This document shows positions 1-11,000 of a stretch of 64,000 nt of DNA, piece after piece. The DNA is from Pseudomonas monteilii (GTDB lineage Bacteria > Pseudomonadota > Gammaproteobacteria > Pseudomonadales > Pseudomonadaceae), in the NCBI GenBank assembly GCA_001534745.1, contig CP013997.1, positions 2,914,001 to 2,978,000 of the forward strand, given 5' to 3'. The notes under the pieces were generated by a model. The model was not told the DNA's origin. It saw only the letters and a list, made by a program, of their open reading frames with translations, and made no database searches. The stretch's first letter is position 1. Each line of letters opens with the position of its first letter. The translations under genes and the position numbers were made by a program.

Positions 1-68
1 CGGGCCCTGTGGGGGCTTGCCCGCGATGCAGACGGCGCATGACCGGCTTCTAGCTCGGCTGCACACCC
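1..68. repeat. REP-like fragment at window start
   Basis: Intergenic stretch downstream of the lolE stop. It contains GGGCTTGCCCGCGA, the core of the class A REP palindrome found repeatedly in this window (15.7, 45.9, 56.2, 56.3 and 58.8 kb). Only part of the element is visible before the window edge, and no coding sequence is supported here. Confidence 0.6.
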
Positions 69-1313
69 TCACTCATACCGCAGCGCATATGCCGGCTCGA
101 CCTGCGAGGCGCGGTACGCCGGGTACAGGGTCGCCAGGAAGCTCATCACCAGCCCGGCAAAGCAGATCAACCCGACATCCCCCCACTGCAGCTCCGAGGG
201 CAGGCTGCTGACGAAATACACGTCCGAGGTGAAGATGTGCTGCCCGGTGGCCCGCTCCAGCGCCCCGACGATCGCGCTGACGTTGAGCGCGGCAATCACC
301 CCGAGCACGCCACCGATCAACGTGCCCACGATGCCGATCAGGCTGCCCTGGACCATGAAGGTCCCCATGATCTGCGCAGGCGTGGCGCCGAGGGTGCGCA
401 GAATGGCGATGTCGGCGCCCTTGTCGTTCACCACCATCACCAGCGTGGCGATGATGTTGAACGCCGCCACGGCGATGATCATCAGCAGCAACAGGCCGAT
501 CATGGTCTTTTCCATCTTCATGGCGCTGAACAGGCTGCCCTGGGTGTGGGACCAGTCATCGGCATGGTAGCCCTCGCCCAACTGCGCGGCGATGGCCTTG
601 GAGACCTGGGGCGCGGCGTACAGGTCATGCAGCTTGAGGCGCACGCCCTGCACCTGGCCAGGCGCCCAGCGCTGCATTTCGCCCGCATCGGCAACATGGA
701 TGTAGGCCTGAGAACCGTCCAGCTCGGCGCCGACCTTGAACACGCCGACCACCGTCAGGCGCTGCATGCGTGGGGTGATGCCACCGGGTGCGCTGCTGAT
801 CTCGGGCACGATCAGGGTCAGCTTGTCGCCTCCGCGCAGGCCGAAGCGCCGCGCGGTCAGCTCGCCGACGATCACGCCGTACTCGCCGGGACGCAGGTCC
901 TGCAGACTGCCCCTGAGGATGTGCTGGCCGACGATGGACACCTTGCCCTCCTCGGCCGGGTCGATGCCGCTGACCTGGATCGGCTGCATGGCGCCCTTGT
1001 ACGACAGCATGCCGTCCAGCTCCGTCAGGGGCGCCGCCGCCATCACCGCCGGGTTCTTCAAGGCGGTATCGGCGACGTGGCGCCAATCGTCGAGCGGGCG
1101 CTCGCCCAGCAGGCTGGCATGGGGCACCAGCCCCAGAATGCGCGAGCTCATCTCGCGCTGGAAACCATTCATCACCGACAGCACGACGATCATGGCCAGC
1201 ACGCCCAGCGCCAGGCCGATCATCGAGGTCATGGAGATGAACGAGATGAAATGGTTGCGGCGCTTGGCCCGGGTGTAGCGGGCACCGATGAACAAGGGCA
1301 AGGGTCTGAACAT
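69..1313 (-). CDS. lolE: Lipoprotein-releasing ABC transporter permease LolE
   Basis: Inner-membrane permease of the LolCDE complex, which extracts mature lipoproteins from the inner membrane and passes them to LolA. The 414-aa product opens with [20 protein letters not shown], the conserved LolC/LolE start, followed by a first transmembrane segment (about residues 20-45), a large periplasmic MacB-type domain, and three C-terminal transmembrane segments with the FtsX-family core ([20 protein letters not shown]). An in-frame ATG 12 codons upstream (1349) exists; I chose 1313 because the family begins with MFRP. It is the third gene of lolC-lolD-lolE on the minus strand. Its sequence is paralogous to the gene at 2077-3327; the LolE name rests on operon position. 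Confidence 0.93.
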   Translation of the reverse strand: MFRPLPLFIGARYTRAKRRNHFISFISMTSMIGLALGVLAMIVVLSVMNGFQREMSSRILGLVPHASLLGERPLDDWRHVADTALKNPAVMAAAPLTELDGMLSYKGAMQPIQVSGIDPAEEGKVSIVGQHILRGSLQDLRPGEYGVIVGELTARRFGLRGGDKLTLIVPEISSAPGGITPRMQRLTVVGVFKVGAELDGSQAYIHVADAGEMQRWAPGQVQGVRLKLHDLYAAPQVSKAIAAQLGEGYHADDWSHTQGSLFSAMKMEKTMIGLLLLMIIAVAAFNIIATLVMVVNDKGADIAILRTLGATPAQIMGTFMVQGSLIGIVGTLIGGVLGVIAALNVSAIVGALERATGQHIFTSDVYFVSSLPSELQWGDVGLICFAGLVMSFLATLYPAYRASQVEPAYALRYE

Positions 1314-1385
1314 GTACGTGAACACCAGTTGAACGGGTAGACGGGCCACGCGGTGGCCCGTGAGGTCGACTCAGAGCGGAACCCT

Positions 1386-2084
1386 TCAGATCGGCACCAG
1401 GCGGCCATCTTCCAGGCGCAGCACGCGGTCCATCTGCCGGGCCAGGCTGAGGTCGTGGGTGACCACCAGGAACGCCGTGCGCGAAGCACCGGACAGCTCG
1501 CGCATCAGCTCCTGGATCCCCTGGGCGGTGTGATGGTCGAGGTTGCCGGTCGGCTCGTCGAGCATCACCAGCCCTGGCCGGTTGACCAGGGCACGGGCGA
1601 TCGCCACACGCTGACGTTCGCCACCCGACAGTTCGGCCGGCTTGTGGCTCAGGCGGTGACCGAGACCGACGCGCTCGAGCAGCGCCTGGGCCCGCTCACG
1701 CGCTTCGGGGATCGGCGTGCTGCCGATCAACAGCGGCATGCAGACGTTCTCCAGGGCGGTGAACTCCGGCAGCAGGTGGTGGAACTGGTAGACGAAGCCC
1801 AGCGCACGGTTGCGCAGCAGGCCACGGGCGCGCTCGCCGAGCGCCGACAGCTCTTCGCCGGCCAGCCAGACACTGCCCTCGGTGGGGGTGTCCAGGCCGC
1901 CCAGCAGGTTGAGCAAGGTACTCTTGCCCGAGCCGGAACTGCCGACGATGGCCACGCGCTCGCCCGGTTGGAGTTCCAGTTGCAGGCCGGACAGCACCTG
2001 CACCCGCTCCGGGCCTTCCTCGTAGGACTTGCCCAGGTTGCGGCAACTCAGTACGGCTTTATCACTCATGCGCGACTCACTCAT
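1386..2084 (-). CDS. lolD: Lipoprotein-releasing ABC transporter ATPase LolD
   Basis: Cytoplasmic ATPase of LolCDE. The 232-aa product has Walker [12 protein letters not shown], signature LSGGERQ, Walker [13 protein letters not shown] and a switch histidine in VVTHD. The ATG at 2084 overlaps the lolC stop by 8 nt; an internal ATG at 2069 lies 7 nt after that stop and is an equally plausible start, and neither has a strong ribosome-binding site. Position between the two permeases and family-typical length make the assignment secure. Confidence 0.95.
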   Translation of the reverse strand: MSESRMSDKAVLSCRNLGKSYEEGPERVQVLSGLQLELQPGERVAIVGSSGSGKSTLLNLLGGLDTPTEGSVWLAGEELSALGERARGLLRNRALGFVYQFHHLLPEFTALENVCMPLLIGSTPIPEARERAQALLERVGLGHRLSHKPAELSGGERQRVAIARALVNRPGLVMLDEPTGNLDHHTAQGIQELMRELSGASRTAFLVVTHDLSLARQMDRVLRLEDGRLVPI

Positions 2085-3327
2085 AACGTAGCGCCTCTGC
2101 CGGTTGCGTGCGCGAGGCGCGCCAGGCCGGGTAGAGGGTGGCGAAGAAACTCAGGATCAGGGCGGCGCCGCAGACCATCCAGACGTCGCTGGCCAGGATC
2201 TGCGACGGCAGGTAATCGATGAAGTACACGTCGGCATTCAGGAACTTGTGGCCGATGAGCGTCTCCAGCCCGGCAATGGCGGCGCTGACGTTGAGCGCGG
2301 CGAGAATGCCCAGCACCCCGCCGATCAAGGTGCCGAGCACGCCGATGATGGTGCCCTGGACCATGAAGATGCCCATGATCTGCGCCGGCGTGGCGCCCAG
2401 GGTACGCAAGATGGCGATGTCGCCCTTCTTGTCGTTGACCACCATCACCAGGGTGGAAATGATGTTGAACGCCGCCACTGCGACGATCAGCAGCAACAGC
2501 AGCCCGATCATCGCCTTCTCCATGCGGATGGCCTGGTACAGGTTGCCGTGGGTCCGGGTCCAGTCGCGCGAGTAGTACTGGTCCTCGCCCAACTGCTGGG
2601 CGATCTGGTAGGCCACGCGTGGGGCCTGGAACAGGTCGTCGAACTTCAGGCGCAGGCCCTGGACCTGATCGGCCTTCCAGCGGTGCAGCCGGGAGAGGTC
2701 GGACAGGTTGGTCAGCCCCAGGTAGCCATCGATCTCGCCGGCCCCCACATGGAAGATGCCGACCACGGTGAAACGCTTCATGCGCGGGAACATGCCCGCC
2801 GGCGTCACGCTGACCTCCGGGGCGACGAAGGTGAGCTTGTCACCGACGCCCACGCCCAGCTTGGCGGCGGCCTTGTCGCCGATCATGATGCCCCAGCTGC
2901 CAGGCGCCAGCTGGTCCAGGCTGCCCTGGCGCACGAACTGGTCGATGATCGAGACCTGCCGCTCGCGGGCTGGATCGATGCCGTTGAGCAGCACCTTCTG
3001 CACCTTGCCGTCGCTGGTCAGCAGCCCCTGCATCTGGGTGAACGGCGCCACGGCCGTCACCTGCGGGTTCTGCTGGACCTGCTTGGCCAGCGCGGGCCAG
3101 TCGTCGATGGCCTGGCCGGTCTCCAGGGTGGCATGGGGCACCATGCCCAGGACGCGGGTGCGCATCTCGTGGTCGAAGCCGTTCATGACCGAGAGCACCA
3201 CGATCATCACCACCACGCCAAGGGCGAGGCCGATCATCGAGGTCAGGGAAATGAACGAGACGAAATGATTGCGACGCTTGGCACGGGTGTAGCGTGTGCC
3301 GATGAATACGAAAAGAGGTCTGAACAT
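2077..3327 (-). CDS. lolC: Lipoprotein-releasing ABC transporter permease LolC
   Basis: First gene of the lol operon; inner-membrane permease of the LolCDE release machine. The 416-aa product begins [20 protein letters not shown] and has an N-terminal membrane helix, a periplasmic MacB-like domain (about residues 50-260) and three C-terminal helices with [20 protein letters not shown]. An upstream ATG at 3378 would add 17 residues outside the family pattern, so 3327 is preferred. It is divergent from the PilZ gene, with about 95 bp between the two starts. Confidence 0.93.
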   Translation of the reverse strand: MFRPLFVFIGTRYTRAKRRNHFVSFISLTSMIGLALGVVVMIVVLSVMNGFDHEMRTRVLGMVPHATLETGQAIDDWPALAKQVQQNPQVTAVAPFTQMQGLLTSDGKVQKVLLNGIDPARERQVSIIDQFVRQGSLDQLAPGSWGIMIGDKAAAKLGVGVGDKLTFVAPEVSVTPAGMFPRMKRFTVVGIFHVGAGEIDGYLGLTNLSDLSRLHRWKADQVQGLRLKFDDLFQAPRVAYQIAQQLGEDQYYSRDWTRTHGNLYQAIRMEKAMIGLLLLLIVAVAAFNIISTLVMVVNDKKGDIAILRTLGATPAQIMGIFMVQGTIIGVLGTLIGGVLGILAALNVSAAIAGLETLIGHKFLNADVYFIDYLPSQILASDVWMVCGAALILSFFATLYPAWRASRTQPAEALRYE

Positions 3328-3421
3328 GAGGGGGCTTGTTCGGATGAAAGGGAACGTCCTTGGTGGCGAGGCGCCCAAGGCAGCTTTACACTCGGACCAT
3401 CATCGCCACCCTGGGTTCGCC

Positions 3422-4009
3422 ATGACGACAACAGACGAAGAAGATCGCCGCGAATACTACCGCATCGAAGATCACGTCGCACTGCAAATCAGCCCGTTGA
3501 GCGCCGCGCAGGCCGATCCGGCCACCGTGCTGCGCGATGCCTCGCCGCTGTTCAATCTGCTCGGCGAACTGCACGTGGCTGAATTCGAATCGCAGCACTT
3601 GCTGCGCCAGCTGAGCGACAAGGACCGCACGCTGGCGGCCTTTCTGCGCGCGCAGAACAAGCGCCTGGACCTGCTCGGCGCCGTCCTGGCCCAGACGCTG
3701 CTGGGCGAGCTGGGCGAGCCGCGTCGGGTGATCCTCTCCGAAGGCGGCATCGAATTCACCCAGGCCGAGCCTTTGCAGGCCCAGGCGCGGGTGGCGGTGC
3801 GCATGCTCCTGATGCCCCAGGGCCTGGGCCTGTTGCTGCGCGGCCGCGTGGTGCATTGCCAGACCAATGCCCAAGGCCTGCAGGACGCCGCCGTGGAGTT
3901 CGTCGACCTCAGCGATGCCCAGCGCCAACTGCTGGCGCGCCATGTCCTGCAACGCCAGCAACAGCAACGCCGAGAAGCGCTCGACCACTCCGCGGCCCAG
4001 GCCGACTGA
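3422..4009 (+). CDS. PilZ domain-containing protein
   Basis: 195-aa soluble protein. The N-terminal segment MTTTDEEDRREYYRIEDHVA carries the RRxxxR-type stretch seen at the start of PilZ c-di-GMP-binding domains. The C-terminal half (from about residue 110) has the beta-rich pattern of PilZ with a D-S-like element in VEFVDLSDAQRQ. The start was chosen at the ATG directly before the conserved segment; an in-frame ATG far upstream would run back toward lolC. Divergent from lolC, upstream of a GDPD gene. Binding of c-di-GMP is inferred from family and not guaranteed, because the second motif is weak. Confidence 0.75.
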   Translation: MTTTDEEDRREYYRIEDHVALQISPLSAAQADPATVLRDASPLFNLLGELHVAEFESQHLLRQLSDKDRTLAAFLRAQNKRLDLLGAVLAQTLLGELGEPRRVILSEGGIEFTQAEPLQAQARVAVRMLLMPQGLGLLLRGRVVHCQTNAQGLQDAAVEFVDLSDAQRQLLARHVLQRQQQQRREALDHSAAQAD

Positions 4010-4044
4010 GCCCTCCCCCCTTTTCATCGATTGAAGGAACGAAC

Positions 4045-4767
4045 GTGACCCTGATCTACGGCCATCGCGGCGCCAAGGGCGAAGCCCCCGAGAACACTCT
4101 GAGCAGCTTCCAGCAATGCCTGTCCCATGGCATCGACCGGTGCGAGCTCGACCTGCACCTGTCGGCCGACAACCAGTTGATGGTGATCCACGACACGACC
4201 CTCAAGCGCACCACCGGGCGTCGCGGCAAGGTGGTCGAGCACACCGCCGACGAACTGGTGGCCCTGGACGCGCGCGCAAGCGGCCCGCAGTGGCCCCGCC
4301 CCTGCCCCGTGCCACGGCTCGAAGAGCTGTTCGAGCGCTGCGCGTTCGCCCATTGGCAGCTGGAGGTCAAGAGCGCCTCGCGCACCCGGGCCGCCAGCAC
4401 GGTGCTGGCGATCCGCGACATGGCCGAGCGTCATGGCTTGCTGGACAAGGTCACGGTGACGTCCAGCTCACGGACGGTGCTGCGGGCGGCCCAGGAGCTG
4501 GTGCCGGACCTGGCGCGCGGCCTGGTGGCCGAATACGCCTGGCTCGACCCGCTCAAGGTCGCGCGCAACTACGGGTGTACGCTGCTGGCGCTGAACTGGA
4601 CGCTGTGCACGCCCGAGCGCCTGCTCAAGGCGCAGAAGCAAGGGCTGCATGTGTCGGTGTGGACGGTCAACGAACCGGCGCTGATGCGCCGGCTCGCTGA
4701 CTTTGGCGTGGACAGCCTGATCACAGACTTTCCCGGTTTGGCCAAAACCACCCTTGGGAAGGACTGA
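4045..4767 (+). CDS. Glycerophosphodiester phosphodiesterase (cytosolic, UgpQ-like)
   Basis: Hydrolyses glycerophosphodiesters to glycerol-3-phosphate and an alcohol. The 240-aa product starts at GTG 4045 behind a good AGGA box (TTGAAGGAACGAAC). GDPD motifs are clear: GHRGAKGEAPENTL at the N-terminus, then ELDLHLSADNQLMVIHD with the metal-binding E and D and the second catalytic H. There is no signal peptide, so it is probably cytoplasmic. Convergent with sthA; a GC-rich inverted repeat lies between their stops. Confidence 0.9.
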   Translation: MTLIYGHRGAKGEAPENTLSSFQQCLSHGIDRCELDLHLSADNQLMVIHDTTLKRTTGRRGKVVEHTADELVALDARASGPQWPRPCPVPRLEELFERCAFAHWQLEVKSASRTRAASTVLAIRDMAERHGLLDKVTVTSSSRTVLRAAQELVPDLARGLVAEYAWLDPLKVARNYGCTLLALNWTLCTPERLLKAQKQGLHVSVWTVNEPALMRRLADFGVDSLITDFPGLAKTTLGKD

Positions 4768-4778
4768 AGCCACTCTCC

Positions 4779-4799
4779 CCGGCCGGCTCAGGCGGCCGG
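4779..4799. terminator. GC inverted repeat between convergent genes
   Basis: CCGGCCG and CGGCCGG arms separated by 7 nt, located between the stops of the GDPD gene and sthA. There is no T-run, so intrinsic termination is only presumed from its convergent position. Confidence 0.4.
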
Positions 4800-4809
4800 C
4801 CGGAGCCGC

Positions 4810-6204
4810 TCAAAAAAGCCGGTTCAGGCCGTCGTAGGCCGCGACCCGGTAGGCCTCGGCCATGGTCGGGTAGTTGAAGGTGGTGTTGACGAAGTACTTG
4901 AGCGTGTTCAATTCGCCCGGCTGGTCCATGATCGCCTGGCCGATGTGCACGATTTCCGAGGCCTGGTAGCCGAAGCAGTGCACGCCGAGGATCTGCAGGG
5001 TCTCGCGGTGGAAGAGGATCTTCAGCATGCCCTGCGGCTCGCCGGCGATCTGCGCGCGGGCCATGGACTTGAAGAACGCCTTGCCGACCTCGTAGGGCAC
5101 CTTGGCCTGGGTCAGTTCCTGTTCGTTCTTGCCGATCGAGCTGATCTCGGGAATGGTGTAGATGCCGGTCGGCACGTCATTGACGAAGCGCCAGCTGCCA
5201 TTGTCGACGATGCTGCCAGCGGCCGAGCGACCCTGGTCGTGGGCGGCACTGGCCAGGCTCGGCCAGCCGATCACGTCACCGGCGCCGTAGACGTTGGCGA
5301 CCCCGGTGCTGTAGGTCTCGTCGACCTCGATCTGCCCACGGCTGTTGGGCTTGATGCCGATGTTCTCCAGCCCCAGGCGATCGGTGTTGCCGGTCCGGCC
5401 GTTGCACCACAGCAAGGCATCGGCCTTGATCTTCTTGCCGGACTTCAGGTGCAGGATCACCCCGTTGTCCAGGCCTTCGACCCGCTCGTACTCCTCGTTG
5501 TGGCGCACGGTGATGTGGTTGTTGCTGAAGTGGTAGCTCAGCGCCTGGGAGATCTCCGAGTCGAGGAAGCTCAACAGCTGGCTGCGGTTGTCGATCAACT
5601 CGATCAGGACGCCCAGGCCGCTGAAGATCGAGGCGTACTCGCAACCGATCACCCCGGCACCGTAGACGATCAGCTTGCGCGGCGTGTGGCCGAGGCTGAG
5701 GATGGTGTCGCTGTCGTAGATGCGCGGGTGGTTGAAGTCGATGTCCGCCGGGCGGTAGGGACGCGAGCCGGTGGCAATGATGATGTGCTTGGCCACCAGT
5801 TTCTCGACCACGCCATTGGGGCAGACCACTTCGATGGTCTGCTCGTCGGCGAAACTGCCGGTGCCGAAGAACACGTCCACCCGGTTGCGCGCGTAGTAGC
5901 TGGTGCGCGAGGCCACCTGCTTGGCGATGACCGTCTCGGCGCTCTTGAGCACGTCGGGAAAGGAGAACCAGCGCGGGTCGCCGATGGCGCGGAACATCGA
6001 GTTGGTGTTGAAGCGCATGATCTGCCGAACCGAATGGCGCAGCGCTTTGGACGGGATGGTGCCCAGGTGGGTGCAGTTGCCGCCGACCTGACGGCGGCTA
6101 TCGACCATCGCGACCTTGCGCCCTGCCTTGGCGGCGTTCATCGCCGCGCCTTCACCGGCCGGGCCGGAACCCAGCACCACCACGTCGTAGTTGTAGACAG
6201 CCAT
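4810..6204 (-). CDS. sthA: Si-specific NAD(P)(+) transhydrogenase (soluble)
   Basis: Soluble FAD enzyme that transfers hydride between NADPH and NAD+, balancing pyridine nucleotides. The 464-aa product has the FAD motif [17 protein letters not shown], the NAD-binding motif [19 protein letters not shown] and the C-terminal dimerisation domain of the disulfide reductase superfamily. The diagnostic feature is [18 protein letters not shown]: the second redox cysteine of dihydrolipoamide dehydrogenases is replaced by Thr, as in SthA, so it is not a disulfide reductase. Monocistronic, minus strand. Confidence 0.96.
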   Translation of the reverse strand: MAVYNYDVVVLGSGPAGEGAAMNAAKAGRKVAMVDSRRQVGGNCTHLGTIPSKALRHSVRQIMRFNTNSMFRAIGDPRWFSFPDVLKSAETVIAKQVASRTSYYARNRVDVFFGTGSFADEQTIEVVCPNGVVEKLVAKHIIIATGSRPYRPADIDFNHPRIYDSDTILSLGHTPRKLIVYGAGVIGCEYASIFSGLGVLIELIDNRSQLLSFLDSEISQALSYHFSNNHITVRHNEEYERVEGLDNGVILHLKSGKKIKADALLWCNGRTGNTDRLGLENIGIKPNSRGQIEVDETYSTGVANVYGAGDVIGWPSLASAAHDQGRSAAGSIVDNGSWRFVNDVPTGIYTIPEISSIGKNEQELTQAKVPYEVGKAFFKSMARAQIAGEPQGMLKILFHRETLQILGVHCFGYQASEIVHIGQAIMDQPGELNTLKYFVNTTFNYPTMAEAYRVAAYDGLNRLF

Positions 6205-6392
6205 GCGTACTCCTTCAGAACTGGCCTGCGGTCACGGTGGCCGCAGGACTCGCTCATGCCGCCATCGGCGCCATGAAAAAAATTCGCGTACAGTCTACTC
6301 AAGACCGGACGACGTGCACATTAACCCTTGGTCGTGTCGTAGGCCATTTTCGGCGCCACTACATCGTCTTGGAGCCGTTGCCGCTCGCCCCA

Positions 6393-6428
6393 ACGAGAAA
6401 CGGGAGCCCATGGGCTCCCGTTTCTCGT
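6393..6428. terminator. 36-bp perfect palindrome downstream of gap
   Basis: Two perfect 18-nt arms (half-site ACGAGAAACGGGAGCCCA) with no spacer, 12 bp beyond the gap stop. Probably the gap transcription terminator, although no T-run follows on the minus strand. It also lies about 190 bp upstream of the sthA start. Confidence 0.6.
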
Positions 6429-6439
6429 GAACGCATCGC

Positions 6440-7903
6440 TTAGCGAGGGAACGCTGGCGGGTTGACCCCGGCCATGTCTTCCATCACGCGCACGACCTGG
6501 CAGCTGTAGCCGAACTCGTTGTCGTACCAGACGTAGAGCACGACACGGTTGTCATTGCTGATGGTGGCTTCGGCATCGACCACACCGGCGTAACGCGAGC
6601 CGACGAAGTCGGTGGAGACCACTTCCTGCGAGCTGACGTAGTCGATCTGCTTGTGCAGTTCCGAGTGCATGGCCGTCTGGCGCAGGTACTCGTTGATCTC
6701 TTCGCGGGTGGTGGCCTTCTCGAGATTCAGGTTGAGAATGGCCATCGAGACGTTCGGCGTAGGTACGCGGATGGCGTTGCCGGTCAGCTTGCCCTTGAGC
6801 ACCGGCAGTGCCTTGGCGGCGGCGGTGGCGGCACCGGTCTCGGTGATGACCATGTTCAGCGGCGCGGCGCGGCCACGGCGGCTGCCCTTGTGGAAGTTGT
6901 CGATCAGGTTCTGGTCGTTGGTGAACGAGTGAACGGTTTCGACGTGGCCGTTGACGATGCCGTACTGGTCGTTGACGGCCTTGAGCACCGGCACGATGGC
7001 GTTGGTGGTGCAGGAGGCGGCCGAGACGATCTTGTCGTCGGCGGTGATCTCGCCGTGGTTGATGCCATGCACGATGTTCTTCAGCGCGCCCTTGCCCGGT
7101 GCGGTGAGGATCACACGGTCGACACCCGGGCACTTGAGGTGCTGGCCCAGGCCTTCGGCGTCACGCCACTTGCCGGTGTTGTCCACCAGCAGGGCATTCT
7201 GGATGCCGTACTGGGTGTAGTCCACGGTGGTCGGGTCGTTGGAGTAGATCACCTGGATCAGGTTGCCGTTGGCGGTGATGGTGTTGTTGGCCTCGTCGAC
7301 CACGATGGTGCCGTCGAACGGACCGTGCACCGAGTCGCGGCGCAGCAGGCTGGCGCGCTTGACCAGGTCATTGTCGGCGCCCTTGCGCACGACGATCGCA
7401 CGCAGGCGCAGGCCGTCGCCACCGCCGGTCTTCTCGATCAGGATGCGCGCCAGCAGGCGGCCGATACGACCGAAGCCGTACAGCACCACGTCGGTGCCCT
7501 TGCTCGCCGCGGTGCTCTGCTGGCCCACGACATCGGCCAGCTCTTCGCGCACGAACTGCTCGGCGCTGCGGCCATTGCCTTCACGCTTGAACTTGTTGGC
7601 GAGCTTGCCCAGGTCGACCGAGGCGGCGCCCAGCTTCAGCTCGCTCATGGCCTTGAGCAGCGGGAACGTCTCGTGAACCGACAGCTCGGCTTCGTCGCTC
7701 TGGCGGTGACGGGCGAAGCGGTGGGCCTTGAGGATCGAGATCACCGAACGGTTGATCAGGCTGCGGCCATAGATCGAGCTCACCACGTTGTTGTTGCGGT
7801 AGAGCTGACCGATAAGCGGGATCATCGCTTCAGCCAGGGCTTCACGGTCGATCCATTCACCAAGACACTGGTCGGGCTTCTGATTCACGGTAACCTTCCA
7901 CAT
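6440..7903 (-). CDS. gap: Glyceraldehyde-3-phosphate dehydrogenase, long form
   Basis: Oxidative phosphorylation of glyceraldehyde-3-phosphate with NAD(P). Length is 487 aa from ATG 7903, compared with about 330-340 for ordinary GAPDH. The NAD fold starts only near residue 150 (VVLYGFGRIGRLLARIL); the catalytic Cys sits in SAASCTTNAIVPVL. The extra N-terminal region (NQKPDQCLGEWIDREAL onward) is helical and highly charged; I recall a similar extension on the Pseudomonas GAPDH encoded near mfd. An internal GTG five codons in (7888) is an alternative start. Divergent from mfd, with its own promoter-like boxes. Confidence 0.9.
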   Translation of the reverse strand: MWKVTVNQKPDQCLGEWIDREALAEAMIPLIGQLYRNNNVVSSIYGRSLINRSVISILKAHRFARHRQSDEAELSVHETFPLLKAMSELKLGAASVDLGKLANKFKREGNGRSAEQFVREELADVVGQQSTAASKGTDVVLYGFGRIGRLLARILIEKTGGGDGLRLRAIVVRKGADNDLVKRASLLRRDSVHGPFDGTIVVDEANNTITANGNLIQVIYSNDPTTVDYTQYGIQNALLVDNTGKWRDAEGLGQHLKCPGVDRVILTAPGKGALKNIVHGINHGEITADDKIVSAASCTTNAIVPVLKAVNDQYGIVNGHVETVHSFTNDQNLIDNFHKGSRRGRAAPLNMVITETGAATAAAKALPVLKGKLTGNAIRVPTPNVSMAILNLNLEKATTREEINEYLRQTAMHSELHKQIDYVSSQEVVSTDFVGSRYAGVVDAEATISNDNRVVLYVWYDNEFGYSCQVVRVMEDMAGVNPPAFPR

Positions 7904-7927
7904 GTAGGGACAGAAAAAAGGGGCTAC

Positions 7928-7956
7928 ATTATGACGCCCCGCGCTGCATCGGGCAA
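7928..7956 (-). promoter_or_regulatory. Putative sigma-70 promoter for gap
   Basis: On the minus strand, TTGCCC (7956-7951) and CATAAT (7933-7928) are separated by 17 nt, about 25 nt upstream of the gap start. Boxes assigned by eye. Confidence 0.5.
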
Positions 7957-8004
7957 TGCGTCCCTGCCAGGTGCGTGAAACCCGCGTCTCGGCCGCGCAC
8001 GAAC

Positions 8005-8033
8005 CTGACAGCAGGCCCGCGCACCGGTACAAT
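8005..8033 (+). promoter_or_regulatory. Putative sigma-70 promoter for mfd
   Basis: CTGACA (8005-8010) and TACAAT (8028-8033) with a 17-nt spacer, 38 nt upstream of the chosen mfd start. This supports the GTG at 8071, because the longer frame beginning at 7975 would start upstream of the promoter. Confidence 0.5.
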
Positions 8034-8070
8034 CGACCTCTTTGCCGAAACGCTGGGAGTCCGAGAGACC

Positions 8071-11000
8071 GTGTCAGTTCTGCGCCTACCGCACCTGTCG
8101 GCCACGGCCGGCAAACAAACCTGGGGCAACCTCCCCGGAGCCTCCCTCAGCCTGGCCATCGCCGAGGCCGCCAGCAGCGCCAAGCGCTTCACCTTGCTGC
8201 TGACCGCCGACAGCCAGAGCGCGGACCGCCTCGAACAGGAGCTGCGCTTCTTCGCGCCCGACCTGCCGGTGCTGCCGTTCCCCGACTGGGAGACCCTGCC
8301 CTACGATCTGTTCTCGCCGCACCAGGACATCATCTCCCAGCGCATCGCCAGCCTCTATCGGCTGCCCGAGCTGCAGCACGGCATCCTCGTGGTGCCGATC
8401 ACCACGGCCCTGCACCGCCTGGCGCCGACCAGTTTCCTGCTCGGCAGCAGCCTGGTGCTGGACGTCGGCCAGACCCTCGACGTCGAGCAGATGCGCAGCC
8501 GCCTGGAAGCGAGCGGCTACCGCTGCGTCGACACCGTCTACGAGCATGGCGAGTTCGCCGTGCGCGGCGCGCTGATCGACCTGTTCCCCATGGGCAGCCG
8601 CCAGCCCTACCGCATCGACCTGTTCGACGACGAGATCGAAACGCTGCGCACCTTCGACCCGGAGACCCAGCGCTCGATCGACAAGGTCGACTCGGTGCGC
8701 CTGCTGCCGGCCCGTGAATTCCCCTTGCAGAAGGAAGCCGTGACCCGCTTCAAGGCACGCTTTCGCGAACGCTTCGACGTCGACTTCCGGCGCAGCGCGA
8801 TCTTTCAGGACCTGGCCAGCGGCATCATCCCGGCCGGCATCGAATACTACCTGCCGCTGTTCTTCGAAGAGAGCTCGACGCTGTTCGACTACCTGCCGGC
8901 CGACACCCAGGTGTTTTCCCTGCCTGGGGTCGAGCAGGCCGCCGAGCACTTCTGGAACGACGTCCGCGGCCGTTACGAAGACCGTCGTGGCGACCTGAGC
9001 CGACCGTTGCTGCCACCGGCCGAGCTGTTCCTGCCGGTGGAAGACTGCTTCGCCCGGCTCAAGCAATGGCCACGGGTGGTGGTCAGCGCCGACGACCTCG
9101 ACAGCGGTGCCGGGCGCCAACGCTTCCCGGCGCGCGTGCTGCCCAACCTGGCGATCGAAGCCAAGGCCAGCCAGCCGCTCGCCGCGCTGGCGGGCTTCCT
9201 CGAAGGGTTCGACGGACGCGTGCTGTTCACGGCCGAATCGGCAGGCCGCCGCGAGGTGATGCTGGAGCTGCTCGAACGCCTCAAGCTACGCCCGCGCACC
9301 GTCGACGGCTGGATGGACTTCGTCACCGGTGACGAACGCCTGGCGATCACCATCGCGCCGCTGGAAGACGGCCTGCTGCTGGAGGACCCGGCCATCGCGC
9401 TGGTGGCCGAAAGCCCGCTGTTCGGTCAGCGCGTGATGCAGCGTCGCCGTCGCGAGAAGCGCGGCGAGGTGGCCAACGACGCGGTCATCAAGAACCTCAC
9501 CGAGCTGCGCGAAGGCGCACCGGTGGTGCACATCGACCACGGGGTCGGGCGCTACCTGGGCCTGGCCACCCTGGAGATCGACGGCCAGGCGGCAGAATTC
9601 CTCACCCTCGAATACGCCGAGAACGCCAAGCTGTACGTGCCGGTGGCCAACCTGCACCTGATCGCCCGCTACACCGGCAGCGACGATGCCCTGGCGCCAC
9701 TGCACCGCCTGGGCTCGGAGACCTGGCAGAAAGCCAAGCGCAAGGCCGCCGAGCAGGTGCGCGACGTGGCCGCCGAGCTGCTCGACATCTATGCCCGACG
9801 TGCGGCGCGCAAGGGCCATGCCTTCGCCGACCCGGCGGCCGACTACGCGACCTTCAGCGCCGGCTTCCCGTTCGAGGAGACCCCCGACCAGCAGAACGCC
9901 ATCGAGGCAGTGCGCCTGGACATGCTCGCCGGCAAGCCGATGGACCGCCTGGTCTGTGGCGACGTCGGCTTCGGCAAGACCGAAGTGGCCATGCGCGCAG
10001 CGTTCATCGCCGTGCACAGCGGGCGTCAGGTGGCCGTGCTGGTGCCCACCACCCTGCTCGCCCAGCAGCACTACAACAGCTTCCGCGACCGCTTCGCCGA
10101 CTGGCCGGTGACGGTCGAGGTGATGAGCCGCTTCAAGTCGGCCAAGGAAGTCTCGGCCGCCGCCGCGAGCCTGGCCGAAGGCAAGATCGACATCCTCATC
10201 GGCACCCACAAGCTGCTGCAGGACGACGTCACCTTCAAGGACCTGGGCCTGGTGATCATCGACGAGGAGCACCGCTTCGGCGTGCGCCAGAAGGAGCAGC
10301 TCAAAGCCCTGCGCAGCGAGGTGGACATCCTCACCCTGACCGCCACGCCGATCCCGCGGACCCTGAACATGGCCGTGGCCGGCATGCGCGACCTGTCGAT
10401 CATCGCCACGCCCCCGGCGCGGCGCCTGTCGGTGCGCACCTTCGTCATGGAGCAGAACAACAGCACGGTCAAGGAGGCGCTGCTGCGCGAACTGCTGCGC
10501 GGCGGCCAGGTGTACTACCTGCACAACGACGTCAAGACCATCGAGAAATGCGCCGCCGACCTGGCCGAACTGGTGCCCGAAGCGCGCATCGGCATCGGCC
10601 ATGGGCAGATGCGCGAGCGTGAGCTCGAACAGGTGATGAGCGACTTCTACCACAAGCGCTTCAACGTGCTGGTGGCCTCGACCATCATCGAGACCGGCAT
10701 CGACGTGCCCAGCGCCAACACCATCGTCATCGAGCGCGCCGACAAGTTCGGCCTGGCCCAGCTGCACCAGCTGCGTGGCCGCGTCGGGCGCAGTCACCAC
10801 CAGGCCTACGCCTATCTGCTGACGCCGGCCCGCCAGGGCATCAGCGCCGACGCCGAAAAGCGTCTGGAGGCGATCGCCAACACCCAGGACCTGGGGGCAG
10901 GCTTCGTCCTGGCCACCAACGACCTGGAAATCCGCGGCGCTGGCGAACTGCTCGGCGAAGGCCAGAGCGGGCAGATCCAGGCGGTGGGCTTCACCCTGTA

